This document shows positions 60,268 to 64,000 of a stretch of DNA of 64,000 nt, piece after piece. The DNA is from Raphanus sativus (lineage: Eukaryota > Streptophyta > Magnoliopsida > Brassicales > Brassicaceae). The translations under genes and the position numbers were made by a program. The DNA lies in assembly GCF_000801105.2 (NCBI RefSeq), contig NC_079516.1, forward strand, positions 45,674,908-45,738,907, in the 5' to 3' direction. Numbering within the stretch: the stretch's first letter is position 1; each line of letters begins with the position of its first letter. The notes below the pieces were generated by a model. It did no database searches. It worked only from the letters and a program-made list of their open reading frames with translations, and was not told the origin of the DNA.

Positions 60268-63200
60268 TTTACTTTAAAGTCGACATATATACTGCTTGGA
60301 TTTGATTGTGCCCTTCATTCCGTAATTTCTACATTTCTAAGCATATATTACACTCCAGTAATTGCTCATAAGTTATTCATTTCATCAAAGTCTCCGTTGT
60401 TGGTAAGTATCTAACGTAACTCTTTTTAAACCTTATTGATTAATTATCTTGAATATAAAGAAAAAAAGCATCAACATCTAAGTTGTTGTTGGGGATTTGT
60501 AGGAATAGATTTTCTTGTCGTAATTAAAATAAATGAATATCATGATTGCAGTAAAAAAATTAGTAATATAAACCTTTTTGTTAAAAAAAGGGGCTTTATG
60601 AACCTAAATTTTAATCATTATAACTGGTCAAGTTTTACTTAATCCATTTCATAATATTTTAATATAGTTGCCTTTCTTCAAACTTTTCTTCTCTTTAACT
60701 TCATACCGAAAGTGATGCATTTAGAATTTTATGCAAATGTGTTGTATCCATCATTATTGTTCTGGTTTTCTTTTCTTAATATAATTTGACAATTACTTTT
60801 TGTCTTTAAAATTTTTAATTTGCTTAGACACTGAGTTTGTAAAAGCAACCAAAAACATGCATCTTACATTAGGAGAAAGAATAAGCAGTGCATGCATCTC
60901 GCTCTAAACACTAATCTAAAGTTCAAAATGAGTTGATATTCATATCTAACAAAAGAAAAGAAGACGAACGACAAACTGAGAAGATGAGATATGGCGTGAC
61001 CACATAGAATGAGAGATTCAAAATAATGATTACAATAGAAAAGGGAATACCACTAAAGATTCAGAAATAAACTAATAGCGTGTTTTTAAATTGGTACGCA
61101 CTATTAAAACCAAACATGACTAAAGCTTAGTCTCAAATTCCCGGAAAGTTTTATAAACTATATTCGAAGTTGTGATTAATTTGAATGGCTTTTTGATCTG
61201 CCGCCGGAATTTGTTAGCGGCCTTAATCATGGTATTATATAGTCTTCTATATTTTTTTGGTCATAGTCTAATAGTCAAGTTAATGGGATTACATATATTT
61301 TCATGAACCATTCCATAGTGGTTGAATTGAAACTCAATCATATTATGCGTTAGATAAACTATAGTGTTGCTTCACAGCCCGACCATTCGCTTATATGGCC
61401 AATGTTAATGGAACCTTAGATATCATTAGGCACATTGGCTAAATCATATGGGGCCATGCTTTCAAACTTTATTTTATTTTCACTCAAGGATAATATTATT
61501 CCCACTTTTTAAAAGCACCTATTGAACTTTATTAGTTGATAGCATATTTCTAAGAATATTGGTATGAGTTAATATTGTTTAATTTACTTGCGGAAAACAA
61601 AAAGCAAAAAAGAGTGGATTTCTAAAAAGATACTTATAGAAATCCTCAACTAATTACACTATGAAACAAAACATTTTACATTACATCCATATTTAAATTT
61701 TCTAAATATTATTTATACTCAAGTATCGATATTCAAAGTCTGAAGTCATATAACTAAAACTAAAATTTTCAAGGCGATGTTTTAAATTTAGAAATCTAAC
61801 TAAATAGTAATTTCTCTCACCTAATCGCCGTCGATCTTCATAATTTTTGGTATTTATGTTAATTGTAGATTGATGATAATCATGATAGGACCTTATGTTT
61901 TCAATTTCTATGGATCCTTTTTAAAGTCACATTTTAGATGAGCGTGTTAATCATGTTAACACCACCTATACACATACTGGAGGGCCCTAATGGAGGAAGT
62001 ATATTTAATATTTATGGACTATGTTTATGTAATATTAAAAGTTAAAATTAATATCAGTTCGCAGTCCCAACTAATTTGGAGGAAGCATAATTCGCTTTTA
62101 ATATAGTACTAAGGGATTGACTTGTTCTGCCTCTTATCATCTGTAAATGTAGTGTTTGCGTGGTAACAGTCGTTGCCGTTTCTAAATTAAGAAGAATATT
62201 TTTAAAAAAATTAAGCTCAAAATTTGATTTATAAATAAATACAAATATATGAATATAATTATATTTTCTGATTTATATTCAATAAACATTATCATAAAAT
62301 TTTTCTTAACGAGTAATATATATACATTTATATACACAAATCAAATAAAAACTTATTTTAAAATATAATAGTAATCTTTACAAATATTATTTTGAAAAAT
62401 TAGAACTTTCATCAAAATTAACATTATATTATTATTAATTATATTAAACTAATATTTTATATATTTTTTGTTTAATATTTTTGCTATTATTATAAATATA
62501 TAATATTTGAATATTATTACTTTATTATTAAATTATCGTTACTTTTGCTAGAAAAATCAGTTGTAAGTATTCCAGAAATACAATCATTTTTATTGCGTGA
62601 GTTGTAGAAGTTTTTCAATAACACTTGAAATTGCAGTACCCCATATCTGCAAATTCTCACAGTTATATCCACAACAGCTGCATTTAACGAAAGCCGGTTT
62701 ACAAAAAAAAAAAACAGCTGCATTTAAACGGTTCGAGCCCTAAACTATAGCATCGATCCACATATAGCAAAATCAAGCCAGTCTCTAAATATCTCGATCA
62801 CCTGTTTGATTAAGAAATTAAATAGGTATGGAATATCATATCCCCTTCCACTATGATAATATCTTATTAGACTTTTCGTACATATTAAAAATGATTAATG
62901 TATAGTAATTAATATCTTGATTTGTTATTAAACAACTTACCAGAACTTTAATCAAAACTTCATGAGCTTAACAATTTATTCTTTTAACTCATCAAAATAT
63001 GCATAAAAATCTAAAAACTAATTTTGTAAAATAATGTTTTTCTTAATAGTTTACCTGAACTGAGGGAGTATTAGTAATGACTGTCTCTAATTTTTTTTTA
63101 TCATCTCCCTCTTATTTATTCTCCTTTTTTAATTTTGACTTTACATTCCAAAAGCATTATTTATGGTCCTAATTCACAAAATCGTAGAGAATTAGTTTCA

Positions 63201-64000
63201 AAAATATATTCACTATGTTTCTATATACAAGTAGTTTGAAGGTTTTTATTGGTTTCACAATGTAAGTTGTTTTCAAAATTCAATGCAAAAAATAATATGA
63301 TAAAAATATTTAAATAAATTGTTAAAAGCAAAGTCAGAGGGAGTATGTAACTTTTAGATGGAAAATGGGTGATATCAAAAAAAACTGGAGAGAAAAGATA
63401 GGCACAATAAAACTAGTGTTACAAAAGAATATAAAACAAACGAATAGAAAAGCACATGTTTACCACAAAACAAGGAAGAAAGATGCATGTGTTAGGTGTA
63501 AGGCCTTGAGGAAACACTGAGCTGTCTATGTTTGGTGTGGTCTTTTGAGTCTAATCACATCAAAGAGCAAAAATAAGCGTCAAATGAATAAGAACATCAA
63601 GTAGAGGTTTGTCATATAACTTTGATTTGTCTTCTTTCTTTACATGCACTTTCCTTTTTCTCCATGTGTTTGAACACTACATCTTACTTTTTGTAGGGCA
63701 AAATAAAGCATCTTATCAGTATCCTCAGTCGATTTGATATCATTTTTGGTTACTCTCCTCCAATTAGAATATTGGTTTGGATTTTTCTTTTATGGATTTT
63801 CAACTTTAGAAAAATAGGAATTTAATAAAACCTAAAATCAAATCTATAATAGATTGGTTTGATCTTTCTTTTTGTTGCTTTTTGATTAGAATATATGAAC
63901 TAAATAACTAATTTAGAAGTTTGATTTAGTTTGACAAAAAAAAAAGTGTGTTTTAGTTTGACCAAAAAAAAAAGGTTTGTTTACAAAATGACGTTAGCCT
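60268..64000. other. AT-rich intergenic DNA to the window end
   Basis: I see no coding exon with a recognisable motif on either strand. GAGGGAGTA motifs near 63064 and 63335 look like edges of CTCCCTCC-type MITEs. A GAGTCTAATCACATC-type stretch near 63540-63640 could be promoter-like, but nothing decides it. Confidence 0.5.

Overview
The window is nuclear DNA from a crucifer, most likely a Brassica. The evidence is AT-rich intergenic DNA full of Helitrons, TRIMs, MITEs and a Ty1/copia element, plant-type introns, and a gene order that I recognise from memory as Arabidopsis chromosome 2 around At2g27810 to At2g27950 (NAT12, AXS1, AGO5, PLATZ, ATL57, RING protein). No search was run; gene names come from recognising the translated protein.

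Layout. 1-10.5 kb: transposon-rich DNA with stacked Helitron termini, an F-box fragment (about 4.7 kb, +) and a broken RBR/IBR ubiquitin-ligase fragment (5.4-6.0 kb, -). 10.6-11.7 kb: 3' half of a nucleobase-ascorbate transporter gene (NAT12-like), broken by a 219-bp hAT-type MITE in an exon. 11.8-16.2 kb: a minus-strand Helitron holding fragments of a synaptonemal-complex ZYP1 gene and an arogenate dehydratase gene. 17.1 kb: U6 snRNA pseudogene. 18.7-28.2 kb: a minus-strand copia element sitting in a plus-strand TRIM. Most of the copia is present twice around a 100-N gap, and I think this is an assembly duplication. 29.3-30.0 kb: intact two-exon DUF7054-type gene. 31.7-32.7 kb: AXS (UDP-apiose/xylose synthase) pseudogene, followed by a second minus-strand Helitron (32.8-35.1 kb) and a Helitron cluster to 37.0 kb.

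37.8-42.5 kb: complete 20-exon AGO5-like Argonaute gene with its catalytic residues. 43.4-44.2 kb: a second TRIM, with a MITE inside one LTR. 44.4-45.0 kb: a diverged second copy of the AGO5 promoter with no gene behind it. 48.5-49.5 kb: intact three-exon PLATZ gene. 52.7-53.2 kb: ATL57-like RING pseudogene. 53.7-56.9 kb: intact seven-exon RING protein gene on the minus strand, with a long leader. 58.2 kb: tRNA-derived SINE. 59-64 kb: AT-rich DNA without recognisable genes.

The genes do not form a pathway. The pattern is post-polyploid fractionation: four intact genes (DUF7054, AGO5, PLATZ, RING protein) alternate with relics of collinear neighbours (NAT12, AXS1, ATL57), and transposons fill the breaks. 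The most interesting features are the Helitron carrying ZYP1 and arogenate dehydratase pieces, the orphan AGO5 promoter copy, and the copia/TRIM nest whose two target-site duplications can both be read.
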